The notes beneath the pieces were generated by a model, which had not been told where the DNA came from, did no database searches, and was given only the letters and a program-made list of their open reading frames with translations. Shown here one piece after another: positions 25,959 to 64,000 of a DNA stretch of 64,000 bases. The first letter of the stretch is position 1, and each line of letters starts with the position of its first letter. The position numbers were made by a program, and so were the translations under genes. The DNA is from Mimachlamys varia (Eukaryota; Mollusca; Bivalvia; Pectinida; Pectinidae), in the NCBI GenBank assembly GCA_947623455.1, contig OX392527.1:12086001-12150000 (forward strand), in the 5' to 3' direction.

Positions 25959-26344
25959 TTAAAGGTCCAATATACGTAACTTTCGACAAAACTTGAAGCA
26001 AAAATCAAGCCTAATAACTTATTATATTTATAGATTTAGTTAAGATTAACTGATATCAGCAATATTCAAGATGAATTCTTACGTGGTTACCGGTCCAGCA
26101 GCAGTTGAAACTCAGTATTTGTAAACATGAGTCGATTTTGAACTGTCTTCTACCTTCGGCTTGTTGTTGAAGTGGGTCAATTTTCAATTCTTTTGAATTT
26201 TCTGTCAAGAGTTTCTAGGTAGTTACCACTCTGGTTGATTACTTCGTTTTAGACTTATTTTTGTATGGTTATCAACTGGATTTTTTTTCATAATTTTTCA
26301 GAATCCCGAAAAATTTCCTGAAGTTACGTATATTGGGCCTTTAA
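25959..26344. mobile_element. MITE with 22-bp inverted ends and TTAA duplication
   Basis: The 378-bp element (25963-26340) runs from AGGTCCAATATACGTAACTT to AAGTTACGTATATTGGGCCT, and TTAA flanks it on both sides (25959-25962 and 26341-26344). TTAA duplications are typical of piggyBac. No ORF. Confidence 0.85.
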
Positions 26345-27061
26345 GAGTGGGGTGAATTTTTTAATATTTTTGATGTAAGAATGATAAGTGAAAAATATTT
26401 CAAATAAGGATTGAAACATAACGTTTTTTGCTCCAAAACCAAAACTATTCTGTTAAAAAGTTTTATTTGTTAAATCCTTAGCTCTGTAAACAGACAGACG
26501 ACCATCTCCTGTACACAGGTTATGTATACGGAATGTGTATGTTATGTCACAACATTAATCTACCAGTGTTATTAGGAAATACATGACAATGCCTATAGTT
26601 TTTTCAATTCTAGTACCTGGTACTAAATTCTGCTCTCTGTTTGGTCAATGTGAAAATTAACAAAGTGTGTTTGTCTCGATAGGAAGAAACATAACTTTTA
26701 CTGTAGTATTTTGTAATTCCCCCATCCATACACCTCAAAAATGAGAAACAGCACAAAACAATAAGTCCCACCCACATGACATAGGAATACACATTTAGTG
26801 TATTAACTTCAGTTAAAAGATACTTTATGTATCTACAAAAAAACCCATTCATACAGAGCATCAGATAGGACATTTTGTTATAACATATATCAATATTAAC
26901 AGTGATAAAACAACTAGATATATGATGAAGGAGTACTCCATGGCTATTTGTAGGACACTCTGTGGATGATTGTTAATTTGCTGATATATGACCTACCAAT
27001 GAAATTATGATGCATAAATAGTGAAGATGAGGTCATTAGGGACAAAGAAAGCACCGGGCAA
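26345..27061. other. Intergenic DNA, nothing recognised
   Basis: AT-rich; small chance open frames only. Confidence 0.45.
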
Positions 27062-27690
27062 AGTATAGGAGAGACATCTAGAAACTATATCAAATGTACA
27101 GGGGATCTAGAAACTATATCAAATGTACAGGAGATCTAGAAACCATATCAAATGTACAGGGGATCTAGAAACCATATCAAATGTACAGGAGATCTAGAAA
27201 CCATATCAAATGTACAGGAGATCTAGAAACCATATCAAATGTACAGGGGATCTAGAAAACATATCAAATGTACAGGGGATCTAGAAATCATATCAAATGT
27301 ACAGGGGATCTAGAAACCATATCAAATGTACAGGAGATCTAGAAACCATATCAAATGTACAGGGGATCTAGAAACTATATCAAATGTACAGGAGATCTAG
27401 AAACTATATCAAATATACAGGATGATCTAGAAACCATATCAAATGTACAGGAGATCTAGAAACTATATCAAATGTACAGGAGATCTAGAAACTATATCAA
27501 ACGTACTGGAGATCTAGAAACTATATCAAATGTACAGGAGATCTAGAAACCATATCAAATGTACAGGAGATTTAGAAACCATATCAAATATACAGGGGAT
27601 CTAGAAACCATATCAAATGTACAGGAGATCTGGAAACTATATCAAATGTACAGGAGAACTAGAAACTATATCAAATGTACACTGGATCTA
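27062..27690. repeat. 29-bp tandem repeat, about 22 copies
   Basis: The unit contains GAGATCTAGAAACCATATCA and AATGTACAG. It lies 240 bp beyond the kinase stop codon, so it may fall within the 3' UTR or just past it. Confidence 0.92.
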
Positions 27691-27930
27691 GAATATATAT
27701 AAAAAAATGTATAGAAGTTGTAGAAAATGTATAAATGTACAACCTTGCATCATAAAACTTACCTACTTCAGCAAAATATTTAAGCAAAAACGACAACAGT
27801 ATTTACTGCAAGTCATACATTTCAATGGAATTAAATGAGTTTCTAGTATATTTAAGATAGAAAAAAAATCACCAAATTCACCAAAATCACAAGTTAATCA
27901 TTACATTGTACACCAAGTCTATCTTTGTTA

Positions 27931-62886
<34,956 letters not shown>

Positions 62887-64000
62887 CTGTTAAAACATGA
62901 TTCACCAAATGTTAAATATGATGACAAGAAGTAGCGATGTCCTACAAATCTCTCTCAAAACTTCAACCTGTGCTACAGAACCAATGTAATCAGGGCTAAC
63001 ACCTGTATAGCAAGTTTTCTGTGTTAATTACAGACTGGGTATTAATAGTGTATCCGGTGTACTAGGGAAACTTTCACCCAGTATTAATCAATCTCAGTCA
63101 AATCTATTTATTCTCAGTGTAAATTTCGACCAGTCAAATCTATTTACTCTCAGTGAAAATTTTAGTCAAATTTATTTAGACTCAGTGTAAATTTCATGTC
63201 AAATCTATTTACTCCAATTGTAAATTTGACCCATTCAAATATGTCTACTGTCAGTGTAAATTTCACCCAATCCTATATGTCTACTATCAGTGTAAATTTC
63301 ACCCAATCCTATATGTCTACTGTCAGTGTAAATTTCACCCAATCCTATATGTCTACTGTCAGTGTAAATTTCACCCAATCCTATATGTCTACTGTCAGTA
63401 TAAATTTCACCCGATCTTATATGTCTACTGTCAGTGTAAATTTCACCCAATCCTATATGTCTACTGTCAGTGTAGAACCCTTTACCTGTTCCTGTTCCAG
63501 ATCATGCTGTGCATTAATTTTCTGTCATAATTTATCGCCCTCTGACACAGCGAATGGCAGAATGATTTTTAACCAGTATTAAACATTTCAAGTGTAGAGC
63601 ATTAGGTCTGTACATTAATCTGTGGGAGACGAGGTGTCAAGAGTGTGTACTGATACTGTTTAATAAGTAAACCTGCTAGCTTGTACACCAAGAATCAATG
63701 TCAATAAAATCTACAATATGTCACTTAAATCTACAAACGGACTAGAGGTGTTTTGCTCGATGTGCCTGCAACTGACTCTTACATTTCAATTTGATCTTGA
63801 GTTCACCAACTTAATCAAAATACATTGATGTTGTGCTTCACACACGGCAGTGAACAGAAAAAATCAATAGCTGTAAGCATGTTTTAAAAACATTCCATCG
63901 ATCATTCATGTTTTACGACTTAAAAATCAGGACTTGCAATGTCAACAGTACATTTATTTAAAATAGAACAAAACATAAATGCAATATACTGTATTGTTGT
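62887..64000. other. 5' part of window: kinase intron
   Basis: No kinase N-lobe exon is visible, so the intron upstream of the DFG exon extends past the right edge. It holds the 36-bp array at about 63235-63475 and otherwise AT-rich sequence. Confidence 0.55.
63235..63475. repeat. 36-bp tandem repeat, about 6.5 copies
   Basis: The unit contains ATGTCTACTGTCAGTGTAAA and TTTCACCCAATCCTAT; older, shorter degenerate units extend left to about 63100. Both strands are open because 36 is divisible by three. It does not include a recognised splice site. Confidence 0.9.

Noticed and set aside
63196..63582. Plus-strand open frame starting in the 36-bp array as a kinase or other exon
   Set aside because: Repeat-derived and on the wrong strand for the kinase gene; no homology recognised. 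No N-lobe exon was found in 62887-64000 on minus.

Overview
The window looks like nuclear DNA of a lophotrochozoan animal, most likely a bivalve mollusc. It is AT-rich, its genes carry introns with GT-AG junctions, and it holds interspersed repeats of the kind common in oysters and scallops: a tRNA-headed SINE, and elements with hairpin ends and internal tandem repeats. The species cannot be fixed from sequence alone. Two protein genes can be reconstructed exon by exon, and they lie tail to tail.

Gene 1 (+ strand, 2374-12528, six exons, 329 aa) is a complete PAQR-family seven-helix protein, closest to PAQR3 (RKTG), a Golgi protein. It keeps the E-x2-N-x3-H, S-x3-H...D and H-x3-H motifs. Gene 2 (- strand, 27931-62886, 5' end off the right edge) is a Numb-associated kinase of the AAK1/BMP2K type. 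Its visible part covers the kinase domain from just after the catalytic loop, a poly-Q region, DPF/NPF motifs and repeated F-x-x-AP-F motifs at the C-terminus. Thirteen exons join in phase to give 1241 residues plus a stop. Human PAQR3 and BMP2K are also convergent neighbours, so this looks like an old conserved gene pair.

The most unusual feature is the tandem repeats. By hand tally, well over a third of the window is minisatellite or internally repeated transposon. In the kinase gene at least five arrays are built from the splice junction itself. Arrays of 47 bp (about 26 copies), 48 bp (17), 39 bp (7) and 32 bp (about 13) each repeat the 3' end of an exon with its 5' splice site. A 75-bp array (24 copies) repeats a 3' splice site with the start of its exon, is exactly periodic and stays open in frame, so acceptor choice could add 0-23 copies of a 25-residue repeat. 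In every case the authentic splice site is the copy at the exon edge of the array.

Layout: 1-2373 upstream DNA; 2374-12528 PAQR3-like gene, whose large last intron holds a 3.3-kb element with 145-bp units and a G-rich 33-bp minisatellite; 12529-27930 intergenic DNA with tRNA-like repeats, MITEs, nine or more minisatellites and a decayed LINE; 27931-62886 kinase gene, with a 16.8-kb intron near its 3' end full of arrays, foldbacks and an inverted second copy of the 145-bp element; 62887-64000 a further kinase intron. No rRNA, CRISPR array or bacterial-type operon is present.
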